NCBI GenBank assembly: GCA_963827515.1
Contig: CAWHBF010000021.1
Coordinates: forward strand, 1-64,000
Origin: JABFSA01 sp963827515
Lineage (GTDB): Bacteria; Acidobacteriota; Vicinamibacteria; Vicinamibacterales; UBA2999
Reading direction: 5' to 3'
Length of the DNA stretch: 64,000 nt
Position numbers and translations under genes: made by a program
In this document: piece by piece, positions 33,248 to 42,234 of the stretch
Layout: the number at the start of each line of letters is the position of its first letter
Numbering within the stretch: position 1 is the stretch's first letter
Notes under the pieces: model-generated
Database searches by the model: none
What the model saw: the letters and a program-made list of their open reading frames with translations, nothing else
What the model was told of the DNA's origin: nothing

Positions 33248-34693
33248 CTACACCACTCCGAACCGCAGTCGAATCACGTCGCCTCTGTACCGGAACACGT
33301 TCTCGAGCATCGCAGCGATGAAAAGACAATGTGCGATCCGGCCCAGAAAGCCGAGCGGAGGCGCGTAATACACGCGATCCTCCATGACCGTACGCTCGCC
33401 GTGGGTTTGAAAGGTGTGCTCGTGCCACCACAGACGGTACGGACCGGCCTCCTGACAATCGACGAACCGCACACCAGGCTCCCAGTGCTCGATGCGCGTG
33501 CGCCACCGGACCGGCCATGGACCGACACGCAGCTGATAGTCGATCCTCGCGCCGCGTGTCATCGCTGGGATCTCGCCCAAAATCCTGAACCGCATCCCCG
33601 ACGGTGTGATGAGCCCGAGGTTCTCGGCCTTTGAAAAGAAGGCAAACGTCTCGTCGACTGGGGCGTCCACCACCGTCCTCGTCCGCAGCTCGTAGCGAGC
33701 CGTCTCCGCGCCGGCGGGCCGAGTCCGCGCCGCTGCAATCGTGACCGGTGCCCCGCGGACTACGTCCTCGAGCGCCGCGTTCAGTGTTGGATACTCGAAC
33801 GGGAACTGGAGCCGGCCGAGAACGCCGGGGGCGACGTGCTGGCTCGCCAGCAACACAGTGGCCGCCTGGCCGAATATCGCCTTGAGGGCTAGTGACGGCA
33901 GCGGAAGAATCGCAGGACGCCCCAGTGCCAGGCCGAGCGCGCGCGCGAACGAGTGGCTGGTCGCCTGCTCCGGCGCGACAGCGTTCACCGGCCCCTGGTA
34001 GCGATCGTCGGCGAGCGCCCTGGCAATAACCCTGACCAGATCGTAGAGGTGAATCCACGGCAGGCGCTGCGATCCGGACCCGAAGGGCCCACCCACTCCG
34101 ATCTCGAACGGTGGCAGCATCTGCGCGAGCGCGCCCGCATCTCTGCCCAGCACTACACCCGTCCTGAGCCGGACCACACGGATCCCCAGCGGCTCGGCCT
34201 GCTGCGCGGCTTCCTCCCACTGCCGGCAGAGCGCAGCGAGGTAGCCGGCGCCGGCAACAGATTCCTCCGTGAGCACCTCGTCGGCCCGGTCGCCGTAATA
34301 GCCGACCGCGCTGGCGGAGACGAACACGCTCGGGCGCGTCCGCGCCGCCGCCAGCCCTCGTACGAGCTGGCCGGTCACTCCGATACGACTGTCCTCGAGT
34401 TTCGCCCGACGCGCGGCGGTCCACCGTCCACCAAGGAGCGGCTCGCCGGCCAGGTTCACCACCGCGTCGCATCGCTCGATGGTCGCGACGAGCGCGGCCA
34501 ACCCAGCGTCGGCGGACACGATCTCGACCTCGGCGCCGAGCAGGCCTCGCCCGCGCGCCTCGCTCCGCACCCACGCCACCACGGCGTGCCCCTCGCGCAA
34601 GAGCAGCGGAACCAGCGCACGGCCGATGAAGCCGGTGGCGCCCGCAACCAGGACGCGCAGGCGAATCGAACTCGACACTTGGTGCACTTTCAT
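33248..34693 (-). CDS. TIGR01777 family epimerase with SRPBCC domain
   Basis: 481 residues. N-terminal NAD(P)-binding SDR fold ('VLVAGATGFIGRALVPLLL'), 'DAVVNLAGEPLLGGRWTAAR' and 'VFVSASAVGYYGDRADEVLT', 'LRTGVVLGRDAGALAQM', 'PWIHLYDLVRVIARAL', then the family C-terminus 'FARALGLALGRPAILPLP', 'LLASQHVAPGVL' and 'QFPFEYPTLNAALEDV'. From about residue 325 comes a polyketide-cyclase-like part ('RTRTVVDAPVDETFAFFSKA'). Many bacteria carry this protein (YfcH-like) beside YbgA and light-response genes. The ATG at 34693 is chosen because upstream sequence derives from a palindromic repeat. Confidence 0.88.
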   Translation of the reverse strand: MKVHQVSSSIRLRVLVAGATGFIGRALVPLLLREGHAVVAWVRSEARGRGLLGAEVEIVSADAGLAALVATIERCDAVVNLAGEPLLGGRWTAARRAKLEDSRIGVTGQLVRGLAAARTRPSVFVSASAVGYYGDRADEVLTEESVAGAGYLAALCRQWEEAAQQAEPLGIRVVRLRTGVVLGRDAGALAQMLPPFEIGVGGPFGSGSQRLPWIHLYDLVRVIARALADDRYQGPVNAVAPEQATSHSFARALGLALGRPAILPLPSLALKAIFGQAATVLLASQHVAPGVLGRLQFPFEYPTLNAALEDVVRGAPVTIAAARTRPAGAETARYELRTRTVVDAPVDETFAFFSKAENLGLITPSGMRFRILGEIPAMTRGARIDYQLRVGPWPVRWRTRIEHWEPGVRFVDCQEAGPYRLWWHEHTFQTHGERTVMEDRVYYAPPLGFLGRIAHCLFIAAMLENVFRYRGDVIRLRFGVV

Positions 34694-34720
34694 ATGGCCT
34701 GGTTTAGCCAGTCTGCTCCG

Positions 34721-34772
34721 GTCCGCCTGAAGGCGGACACTACGTACGACAGGGGTGAAGGCGGACACCACG
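34721..34772. repeat. Palindromic repeat GTCCGCCTGAAGGCGGAC
   Basis: A perfect 18-base palindrome with central GA at 34721-34738, then ACTACGTA, then a partial second copy (GAAGGCGGACACCACGTA, 34758 on). Same element as at 42138-42216. Confidence 0.75.
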
Positions 34773-34775
34773 TAC

Positions 34776-35277
34776 CTAGATCTTTCGGCTGTCGTACGCC
34801 CAGTGGAGCACGGCCTGCCGCTGTCTTCTGCGGCACTCGAGGTCGCCCGGCTCGCAGTTCTTGCGTATCGCCGTCACATGCCGAGCGATCGCCCGCCAGC
34901 GGCGAATCTGCCGCACGTCGTCGGCGCTCCGCCGGCCCATGTAGTACCGGCAGTAACCACTGAAACCAGCCGCGTGGATCCTGCTTGTGGATCCACCCGT
35001 TCCGTCGCCAGACGGCGAGCGACTGCGACGCGTTGACGCCGAAATAGTTCAGCCGCGGGTCGTGCCGCTCAGAGCACAGCCTGGCGCCGACGAACCAGTC
35101 CGCCGGAAACTCGTCCGTGCAGTCGGTCATGTACTTGCCACCAAACACCCCGAGCCTGAGCATCTGCTTCGGTGTGAGCGCGGGCGCGAACCCCGGCGCG
35201 AAGTTTCGCCCGATCGGCTCGGTCCGCCAGTAGACGTACCCGTCCTGCATCAGATCGTGGACGACTACCTTCTTCAT
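34776..35277 (-). CDS. Conserved hypothetical protein of the YbgA cluster, frameshifted
   Basis: About 166 residues. 'HDLMQDGYVYWRTEPIGRNF', 'TPKQMLRLGVFGGKYMTDC', 'EFPADWFVGARLCSERHDP' and 'SLAVWRRNGWIHKQDPRGWF'. After 'GWFQWY' (about 34955) the frame changes to 'RYYMGRRSADDVRQIRRWR', 'HVTAIRKNCEPGDLECRRRQ' and 'AVLHWAYDSRKI'. Conserved in this kind of cluster, function unknown; 'KxIxWRQRxALLHWAYDSRK' is the usual ending. The start is 5 bp from the end of the YbgA-like gene. Confidence 0.65.
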
Positions 35278-35281
35278 CGCG

Positions 35282-36235
35282 TCACACGTGATTGCGCAGC
35301 ATGAGCTCGACGGGATGAGGCCTCAGGTACACCTGCTCCGCCAGATAGGGCACGCCGCACCGACGGATGTGGTGTCCGAACAGCGTCAGCGGCACCACGA
35401 GGGGCACGCGTCCGGCGGCATACTCCTGGATGAGCGCCAGAAGCTCGGCGCGACTGTCCTGGTCGAGACTCTTCTTGAAGTAGCCGAGCATGTGCTGCAA
35501 CACGTTCGTGTGCCGCCGCGGGGTGGCCATGGTGGCAAGCGCGGTCATGAACTCTGACGAGTACCGCTCCTGAAACTCGCGACGCGGCGTTGACTTTCCC
35601 GATCCCACGAGACGTCCAAGCCGCTGATACGCCTGCGGCGTGTGGGCCATCAGCGTCAGCTTGTGCGCTGTATGGAACGTCACGACATCGCCCATCGTCC
35701 AGCGGGGCGCAAACAGAGCCGTGAGACGACGATAGGCAAAGATCCGCTCGACGAAGTTCTCGCGCAATCGCGGATCGTTGAGGCGCCCTTCTTCTTCAAG
35801 CGGCAGCAGCGGAAACCGCGTGGCCAGTGCATCGGCAAACAGCCCGCGTCCGGACCGTGCCGGCACGCCTCCGGTGCCGTACACCTTGACGCGCTCGAGG
35901 CCGCAGGTTGGCGAGTCTTTCTTGAGGACGAAGCCACACAGCTCGTCATCGGCAAGCGTATCGACTCGACGGGTGGCGTAGCTGAGCATCGTGTCCGTCT
36001 TGTCTTCACCGGTCCGGTTCGTCAGCAGACGAATCTCGCGGTGCACCTGCACGAGCCTCATCGACTCGCGTGGCGCGTCCATGCCCGACTCCACCTCCGG
36101 GCACACGGAAACCCACTCGACGAACGGCCCCAGTGACTCCACCAGAAATGGATCCCGCTTATGGCCGCCATCAAAGCGCACCGGCTGCCCGAGCAGGCAG
36201 GCCGAAATCCCGAGCCGAATGCGTTCGCTACCCAT
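35282..36235 (-). CDS. DUF523/DUF1722 (YbgA-like) protein
   Basis: 317 residues with two domains. DUF523 part: 'IRLGISACLLGQPVRFDGGH', 'VSVCPEVESGMDAPRESMRL', 'CGFVLKKDSPTCGLERVKVY', with three Cys (LGISACL, VCPE, SPTCG) that probably bind a metal cluster. DUF1722/YbgA part: 'NFVERIFAYRRLTALF', 'FHTAHKLTLMAHTPQAYQRL' and 'HTNVLQHMLGYFKKSL'. YbgA genes usually accompany photolyase. The ATG at 36235 is the conserved start; 6 bp after the desaturase. Confidence 0.9.
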   Translation of the reverse strand: MGSERIRLGISACLLGQPVRFDGGHKRDPFLVESLGPFVEWVSVCPEVESGMDAPRESMRLVQVHREIRLLTNRTGEDKTDTMLSYATRRVDTLADDELCGFVLKKDSPTCGLERVKVYGTGGVPARSGRGLFADALATRFPLLPLEEEGRLNDPRLRENFVERIFAYRRLTALFAPRWTMGDVVTFHTAHKLTLMAHTPQAYQRLGRLVGSGKSTPRREFQERYSSEFMTALATMATPRRHTNVLQHMLGYFKKSLDQDSRAELLALIQEYAAGRVPLVVPLTLFGHHIRRCGVPYLAEQVYLRPHPVELMLRNHV

Positions 36236-36240
36236 GCGTC

Positions 36241-37272
36241 TCAGGCCTCCCTGTCGCGAATCCAGCTGAATGCGACGCGCGGCTGCTTCTCCACGACAGA
36301 AGCGATCCGATCGGCCAGGCGGTGATGGCGTTCGGCCAGACGGCACAACTCATCCTGGGCCTTCGCCGCCGCACCCACGACAGACCGTCCCGCAATGTTC
36401 CACACTCGGACCAGGTGGTCGACGATGGCCGCGTAGTCGTGGGCAGTGTAGACCTTGGCGCGCTGAGCGGCCGTGGCGAAGTGATCGAAGAGGTCCGGAT
36501 CACGGCCGTCGTCCATTCGTGAACCGGGCATGGCGATCATGCGGCGGAGCATCGATCGAAACGCCAGAATGCCGCCGTCGGGATCGTGTTCGAATACTTT
36601 ATCCATCATGCGCGTGTAGAACGTCTCGTGTCGCGCCTCATCGCTGGCGATCATCCCGCATATCCGGGCCAGGTTCGGATCTCCTGCCTTGCCGGCCAGC
36701 GTCCCGACGTTGGCGTGCGACACGCGCGTCGCCCGCTCCTGAAACGAGGTATACACGAGCAGGCTGTAGGGATCGCCGTCGCACTTCGGGCTGAACCCGT
36801 TGGCGACGAGATGATGGACCGTCCGTTCCACGGCGCGCATGTTCACGCGGCCGGTGAGGCGAAGGTAGGCATTGAGCAGATCGCCATGCCGGTTCTCTTC
36901 GGCCGTCCACCCGCGAAGCCACCGCGCCCACGGAGCCGGACTCGTCCCCTCTTCGTCACGAACGAGCCCATTGAGGGAGACCGAGTAGCTGGGCAACGCC
37001 TCCTCGGTGACCATGTCACCGACGAGGATGACCAGTAGTGCGTCTGAGATCGTTCGAGACCTCTGCCGGAAGCCCTCGACCTGCTCCCGCCAATCTTCGG
37101 CTTCCAGGTCCGGCAGAAAATCGGTCGGCTGCCAGGCCTTGTGCAACGGAACGAGCAAGCCGAGATTGTCTTCGACGGCGTGTTCAATCGTGTGGACCAC
37201 GGCGCGCCGATGGGCCAGCACGGCCAACGGGGACTCGATCGCAGCGGCGTACTCGATGACGTCCAGACTCAT
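36241..37272 (-). CDS. Acyl-ACP desaturase-like diiron enzyme
   Basis: 343 residues, intact. A ferritin-like diiron protein: first ligand pair in 'GWTAEENRHGDLLNAYLRLT' (EENRH, about 125-129) and second in 'CGMIASDEARHETFYTRMM' (DEARH, about 211-215). 'EYAAAIESPLAVLAHRRAVV' and 'HKAWQPTDFLPDLEAEDW' match the plant-type stearoyl-ACP desaturase family. It introduces a double bond into acyl chains using O2 and ferredoxin. The ATG at 37272 overlaps the end of the upstream gene (ATGA). Supplies unsaturated chains for the neighbouring methyltransferase. Confidence 0.88.
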   Translation of the reverse strand: MSLDVIEYAAAIESPLAVLAHRRAVVHTIEHAVEDNLGLLVPLHKAWQPTDFLPDLEAEDWREQVEGFRQRSRTISDALLVILVGDMVTEEALPSYSVSLNGLVRDEEGTSPAPWARWLRGWTAEENRHGDLLNAYLRLTGRVNMRAVERTVHHLVANGFSPKCDGDPYSLLVYTSFQERATRVSHANVGTLAGKAGDPNLARICGMIASDEARHETFYTRMMDKVFEHDPDGGILAFRSMLRRMIAMPGSRMDDGRDPDLFDHFATAAQRAKVYTAHDYAAIVDHLVRVWNIAGRSVVGAAAKAQDELCRLAERHHRLADRIASVVEKQPRVAFSWIRDREA

Positions 37273-38542
37273 GCCGCGGACTCGTTTGCGGGCTCCGAAC
37301 GCGGGGTCCTCGTATCGGACCACGGTTCGTTGAACAGCGCGCGTTGGGCCCCGTTCTTCACCAGCAGGAGCTGGAACAGCCCCGTGTGCCGTTCCAGAAA
37401 CGCGGCTTCGCAGGACGCGAGATAAGAGGTCCCACATGCGAATGAACCGGTCGTCGAACCCGAGCGCGCGCACGCGCCCGAGGTTACGGTGAAACCTGGA
37501 GCGCCACGCGCGAAGCGTCCGCGCGTAATGGGTGCCGAGGTTGTCAGCGTGATACATGGACAACGTCGTCGTCCGTGCGAGCGATTTCAGGACCTCTCCG
37601 ACCGAAGCCAGTTCGCCGCCTGGGAAGATTGTACTTCTCAATCCAGTCCGGTGTGCCGTGGTAGTGAGGGAACCACTGATTGTCCACCGTGATCGTCTGG
37701 AGGAGCATCGAGCCATCAGGAACGAGCAGACAATCGAGCCACCTCGAAGTAGTCGTCGTAGTGGTTGAGTCCGACCGCCTCGAACATCTCGATACTCACC
37801 ACCTTGTCGAAGCGTCCGGTCAGTTCGCGATAGTCGGATTTCAGCACGCTCAATACGGGATCCTGCCTGGCCTAGCTCTCGCCTTCCATTCACAGACGTG
37901 GCGATACTGCTCGTGGCTGATGGTCGTCGTCGTCACGCGACAGCCATAGTGCGTCGCCGCCCACGCCGCGAAGCCTCCCCACCCGCTGCCAATCTCGAGC
38001 ACGTGATCGGATGGCGAGAGCGCAAGCGTGCGACAGATGCGATCAACCTTCCGCGTCTGCGCCGTCTCCAGTGAAGTCGTGGGCCGACTCGAAATGGGCG
38101 CAGGAGGTACATGTGGAGCTCGGTGTCGAGAAACAGGCCAAAGAAATCGTTCCCAAGGTCGTAGTGCCGATGGATGTGCCGCTGGCTTCCGGCGCGCTTG
38201 AGATGTCTTAAAGCCGCCTGGCAATTCCACCGCCCAGTCGTTGTAGCCGCACCCATGACGCGGCCCTGGCTTTCGAACAGTCGGCGGTTCCGCAACATCA
38301 GTTGCGCCAGGGGCACCGGGTCTGGGCTCGTCCAGTCGCCATCCATGAACGACTCGCCCATCCCAGATGTCACAGGCCTGTCAGGGCCCGCAGGAAGAAC
38401 CGATCGTCACAAACGATCAGCAGGGCGTCCAGCTCGCCCGCGTGCCCGAACTCATACGTGCGATCCCGGCACTCCACGGGATCAACCGACCGCCTCGGAC
38501 ATCACCGAGACTCGAGAGCAACGCCCTCTTCGCCCACCGCAT
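37269..38542 (-). CDS. Cyclopropane-fatty-acid-synthase-like methyltransferase, many frameshifts
   Basis: Assembles from at least six frame pieces: 'WAKRALLSSLGDVRGGRL', 'GELDALLIVCDDRFFLRALT', 'GESFMDGDWTSPDPVPLAQL', 'HYDLGNDFFGLFLDTELHMY', 'RKVDRICRTLALSPSDHVLE', 'IGSGWGGFAAWAATHYGCRV', 'LKSDYRELTGRFDKVVSIEM', 'FEAVGLNHYDDYFE', 'LLQTITVDNQWFPHY', 'DWIEKYIFPGGELASV', 'NLGTHYARTLRAWRSRFHRN' and 'RALFNEPWSD'. The 'LEIGSGWGGFA' SAM-binding loop is intact. Family members make cyclopropane, or as UfaM-like proteins methylate for furan fatty acids. The stop overlaps the desaturase start. Confidence 0.78.
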
Positions 38543-38568
38543 GACGACGTCACGCCTCCCTCAACGAA

Positions 38569-39368
38569 TCATGCCGGCCAGTGCCCTCGCCTTCGCTTGG
38601 CTTTCCGCTCTGCCACCCCGTCGCCGGTGAGGCGACACACCATGGGAACGACCTTCCACCACAGCTTCAGCGCCTGCCAGTGAATCCCGGCCATCGACAT
38701 TCGCTGTCATAGCGGAATGCGGCACGAGCGCTGCGGCGAATCTCCCGCGGCGTTCCACGGCCGCCGCTCGAGCGACAGGGTCGCGTCCAGGCATACAGCA
38801 CCCTGCCTTCGCCGTTTCCATGTGCGCCACGAGGTGGTCCGCCGGCACCGTGAGGGCGAACGCGTAGTCCATGTCAACCGGCAGGAACGGCGACACGTAG
38901 AACGACTTCGCGGCCTCTGCGCGAAAGGCGCGCGAGTCCGGGTCTGGCCGCAGCCGAGTAGTTGTGCGCGCCCCCGAAGGTGTTGCGCACCTCTGCCAGC
39001 ACCAACTGCAGCCGTTCGTCGCGCCCGAAACAGTAGAAGAGCGAGATCAGATCGAAACAGTAGCCGAGGTATCGCAGATGGGTCAGCAGGAAGATTGGCC
39101 AGTCCGGAAGGTTGACCCCATGGCGCTTCGCGTCGAGTGCGAGCCGAACCCTGAAGGGGGAGCGAGGGATGTGCCAAAATGATCACGCTTGTCGAAGCTC
39201 GCCCAATTCCACCGGTTGTAGCTCGTCACCCTGGACGCGCGCATCAGTTGCGGCACGCGGTCGATGTCGAGGAGGGCCATGAACAGCGGATAGGTGAACG
39301 CGTGCGACACGGGTGCAAACCGGTCGATGGCGCAGCGTACCGACGAACAATCCGGAACCAATGACCAC
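38569..39368 (-). CDS. DUF1365 family protein, frameshifted
   Basis: The pieces 'SGLFVGTLRHR', 'RFAPVSHAFTYPLFMALLDI', 'SYNRWNWASFDKRDHFGD', 'RVRLALDAKRHGVNLPDG', 'FLLTHLRYLGYCFDLISLFY', 'LVLAEVRNTFGGAHNY', 'KSFYVSPFLPVDMDYAFALT' and 'HWQALKLWWKVVPMV' follow the DUF1365 order. These proteins always sit between the FAD oxidoreductase and the cyclopropane-synthase-like gene and are thought to act on phospholipid acyl chains. The start is uncertain (GTG 39368); at least four shifts. 26 bp before the next start. Confidence 0.75.
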
Positions 39369-39369
39369 T

Positions 39370-40624
39370 TCACCCCGAAGGCCTGAGCCACCCGGACCGC
39401 CGAGTTCAACCCGTCCTCGTGAAAGCCGTAGAACCAGTAGGCGCCGCAGAAATGCGTGCGGTTGACGCCGCTCACCTCGCCCCACTGCCGCTGGGCGCCG
39501 ATGGCCGCCCGGGTGCACAAGCGGGTGACCGTAGACGAACCGGCGCAAGAAGCGCGGTGCTCATCGATTGGGCCATCCGGGTTGAGCGTCACGAAGTACT
39601 GTTCGGCCTCCCTGAGGCGCTGCAGCCGGTTCAGGTCGTTCCTCACCATCGGCGGCGCGCCAGTCTCGGCAGCCGCAGGTAGTTCCACGACGCGCGGGCC
39701 GGCGGACGCACCCGCAACGCCGACGGTCCGAGTATGCAGCTAGGCCACGTTGGTCGTCGTGGTGAAACGCGAGAACACATCGCGCTCGCAATCGGTCGCA
39801 TCCGCGAGGAGCGGCAGGACCTGATCGCTATGACACGCGAACACGACGTCGTCGAACGTCATCGACGGCCGGTCGCGGAACGCTACGGTCACCGCTGCTT
39901 CGCTTCTGGATACGGACTGGATGGCCGCGCCTTCGTGGATGTCTCCGGACACCTGTGCGGTCAGTTTGGGAATGTAGGTGCCGCTTTCCCGCGACAACCT
40001 TCCACGTCGGCTGCGACGTGAGTGAGAGCAGCGCGTGATTGTCGAAAAAGCGAATCAGCGTCAGCGCGGGAAACGAGCGAATCGCGTCAAGGGAGGTCGA
40101 CCAGATGGCCGACGCCATCGGCGGCGGGTCCTGATTTGCGTGAATGCCTCACCAAACCTGCGCGACTCGAGAAAGTGCCCGAGCGTCTGTCTTCAGGCAT
40201 CGGTACCATGAGACAGCGCCGGCGCTTCCCTGTTGAAGCGCAGAATCTCCCGAAGCAGCAACAGGTGCGACGACTTGCCCAGGTTACGTCGCTGCGCGAA
40301 GAAGCCGTTGATCCCGCGACTGCTGTTCTATTTGAGCGCGCTTCGCCGGCACAACACCGCGAACGACATGTCGGAGTCGTAGGTGGCCACGCCGAGCTCC
40401 CCGAACAACCGCACGAGATTCGGGTAGGTGCGGTCGTTGTTGGCCGGAAAGCCCGTGTCGAGCGGTTGTCGCCAGCAGGCGTGTCGATGACCACCGTGTT
40501 GGTATGACCGCCAAGGCGCGGCTGCTGCTCGAAGAGATGAACCCGGTGCCGGCGGCTGAGCAGGTAGGCGCCCGCCAGCGCGGAAATGCCCGCCCCGATG
40601 GCCCCGAACAGCGACGTTCCGCAT
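39370..40624 (-). CDS. FAD-dependent oxidoreductase (amine-oxidase-like), frameshifted
   Basis: 'GAIGAGISALAGAYLLSRRH' is the dinucleotide-binding loop, followed by 'RVHLFEQQPRLGGHTNTVVI', 'DTGFPANNDRTYPNLVRLFG', 'ELGVATYDSDMSFAV', 'PMASAIWSTSLDAIRSFPAL', 'LIRFFDNHALLSLTSQPTWK', 'YIPKLTAQVSGDIHEGAAIQ' and 'MTFDDVVFACHSDQVLPLLA'. The end 'CGAYWFYGFHEDGLNSAVRV' is the family signature. Members of this cluster (UfaD-like) desaturate or isomerise fatty acyl chains. The ATG at 40624 is about 10 bp from a promoter. The stop at 39370 needs a shift and is provisional. Confidence 0.78.
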
Positions 40625-40633
40625 GCTCTGTGA

Positions 40634-40720
40634 GGAATATCAGGTCGGCACCTCGTTTGTCAATCACCCGTCCATGACAACATATTGGCATAGATCAGAC
40701 GCTGCGATAGGCTCGACAAA
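40634..40720. promoter_or_regulatory. Divergent promoters with GACAAA half-sites
   Basis: Minus-strand promoter TTGACA (40663-40658), 18 bases, TATTCC (40639-40634). Plus-strand promoter TTGGCA (40685-40690), 17 bases, TAGGCT (40708-40713). TTTGTC (40656-40661), GACAA (40676-40680) and GACAAA (40715-40720) are half-sites, the first two forming an inverted repeat with 12-14 bp between. Probable binding region of the MerR regulator coded downstream. Confidence 0.5.
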
Positions 40721-40742
40721 CACAACGCGGACGGAGGTGCAG

Positions 40743-41140
40743 GTGGGAGAGACATCAAACTCGCGGCGGTCGGCGCGCTGGCGTTCATGGTGCTGGATGG
40801 CCTGTGGCTGGGGGTGTACGTCTCGACTTCTACCGCGACCAGCTCGCGCCGATTGTGCGCCTCTCCAACGGTGGTATCGCGCCCAACTGGCCCGCCGCGC
40901 TCGTCGTCTATGCCTTGCTCGGAGCCGGCATTGCGCTCTTTGTCATCCCCCGTGCGCCCACACTGGGTCCGCGGCCGGCTACGGCACGCTCTTCGGCCTC
41001 GTGGTCTACGGCGTCTACGACTTCACCGACTCTTCGACGCTGCGCCAGTGGCCCTTTGTAGAATGACGCTGGCCGACGTGGCCTGGGGCGCCGTCGCGTC
41101 GGCGACGGCCGCGACGGCTGTGCGGGGCATCGTCCGGTGA
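40743..41140 (+). CDS. DUF2177 family membrane protein, frameshifted
   Basis: GGAGG lies 5 bases before a GTG at 40743. The pieces 'DIKLAAVGALAFMVLDGLWL', 'DFYRDQLAPIVRLSNGGIAP', 'NWPAALVVYALLGAGIALFV', 'GYGTLFGLVVYGVYDFTDSS' and 'LADVAWGAVASATAATAV' follow DUF2177 with its four membrane helices and the 'YDFTNxxxL' signature. At least three shifts. Stop overlaps the next start (GTGA). DUF2177 proteins are part of the same light-response gene group in other bacteria. Confidence 0.72.
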
Positions 41141-42092
41141 GGAAGCAGGCCGCACCGTACGCGCACTACCCAATCGGCGCGGTTTCCAAACTGACCGGCA
41201 TTGCGATCGACACGCTGCGCGCCTGGAAACGACGCCATGGGGCGGTCACGCCAATCCGCGATGAACGCGGCCGCATGTACACCAACACCAACATCGTGCG
41301 CCTGCGACTGCTGAAGGGTGCCGTCGAGCACGGCCACGGCGTCGGCCGTCTGGCTGGGCTTGGTGACGAGGAACTGCGCCACCTCGCCGACACCACTCGT
41401 GCTCCCGCCGCACCTGCGGCGGCTCTGATGCGACAGACGCCGCTCGACACTTCGACACTCAGCGCCGCGCTCCAGGCCTACGACGCGACGGGAATGGAGT
41501 TCAGGAGATTGCGCGACTGGCGGCGGTGCTTCGTCCGCTGGACCTTCTGCGCGATGTGCTGATGCCCGTGCTCGTGCAGGTCGGCGATGAATGGCATCGC
41601 GGGCGCACCAGCGTCGCGCAGGAGCGCCTGATGTCCTCCTCCATTCGGCACATCATCGGCATCGTTGCCTCCGGCGGCACGCACGCCGGGATGCGCCCGC
41701 GCGATTGCTGTTTGCGACCCCCGCGGGCGACCGCGATGAAATCGGCACACTCGGCGCGGCGATGCTGGCCGCGAGCAGCGGTCTCGGCGTTGCCTATCTC
41801 GGACCTGACCTGCCCGCGCGGGACATCGTCGAGAGCGTTACGCCCGCGGGCGCGCAGGTGCTGGTGATCAGCTTGACGACGACCCCGCGGCAGCGAAGGC
41901 CACGGAGCGGGAGCTTCGCACCATCGTTCACAATCTCCCGCGAGAGTGCGAGACTGGGCGGGCGGGCGGGGCGCCGAGCGTCATGCGGCGGTCCTGGGCA
42001 CGCGAGGACTCATCCTTCGCGACTTCCAGACCTATCAACAGGAACTGTTCGACTCGGCGGACGCATCGCCTAGCACTCATGACATTCCGTAA
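41137..42092 (+). CDS. MerR regulator with B12-binding-like domain (LitR/CarH type), frameshifted
   Basis: N-terminal HTH 'YPIGAVSKLTGIAIDTLRAW' and 'KRRHGAVTPIRDERGRMYT' (about 11-48). Helical bundle with 'LRDVLMPVLVQVGDEWHRGR' and 'VAQERLMSSSIRHIIG'. Rossmann-like domain 'LLFATPAGDRDEIGTLGAAM' and 'LGVAYLGPDLPARDIVESV'. In B12 sensors the loop reads DxHxxG; here it is DRDEIG, so the axial His is Asp. The Trp-His of the bundle (EWH) is kept but the following Glu-His is Gln-Glu. Shifts near 41500, 41700 and 41890. Probably represses the divergent operon. Confidence 0.78.
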
Positions 42093-42137
42093 CATTTCGC
42101 TTTCACGAGAGTTTACGACTCCAGCTGGTCTGCCCGG

Positions 42138-42216
42138 GTCCGCCTAAGGCGGACGCTGCGTACAGGTTGCCGCCTAAAGGCGGACACTACGTGCCAGGTC
42201 CGCCTGAAGGCGGACA
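42138..42216. repeat. Three palindromic repeats, about 30-bp period
   Basis: GTCCGCCTAAGGCGGAC (42138-42154), CCGCCTAAAGGCGGAC (about 42170-42185), GTCCGCCTGAAGGCGGAC (42199-42216), each followed by a xxTGCGTAC / CTACGTGCC-like tail. Directly before the TonB receptor reading frame. Confidence 0.75.
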
Positions 42217-42234
42217 ATGCGTACCAGGGGCGCT

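Noticed and set aside
32154..34574. An 806-codon minus-strand frame
   Set aside because: Only its last 329 codons are a protein (the substrate-binding protein). The first part is antisense-frame shadow of the TIGR01777 gene, rich in Arg and Gly.
36241..37893. A 550-codon frame joining the desaturase to the methyltransferase
   Set aside because: The true desaturase starts at 37272, where an ATGA overlap ends the upstream gene; the extra N-terminal part is the cyclopropane-synthase-like protein in frame by chance of indels.
42138..42216. Three palindromes with 30-bp period as a CRISPR array
   Set aside because: The 'spacers' are conserved tails of the same repeat (CTACGTAC-like) and not unique sequence.
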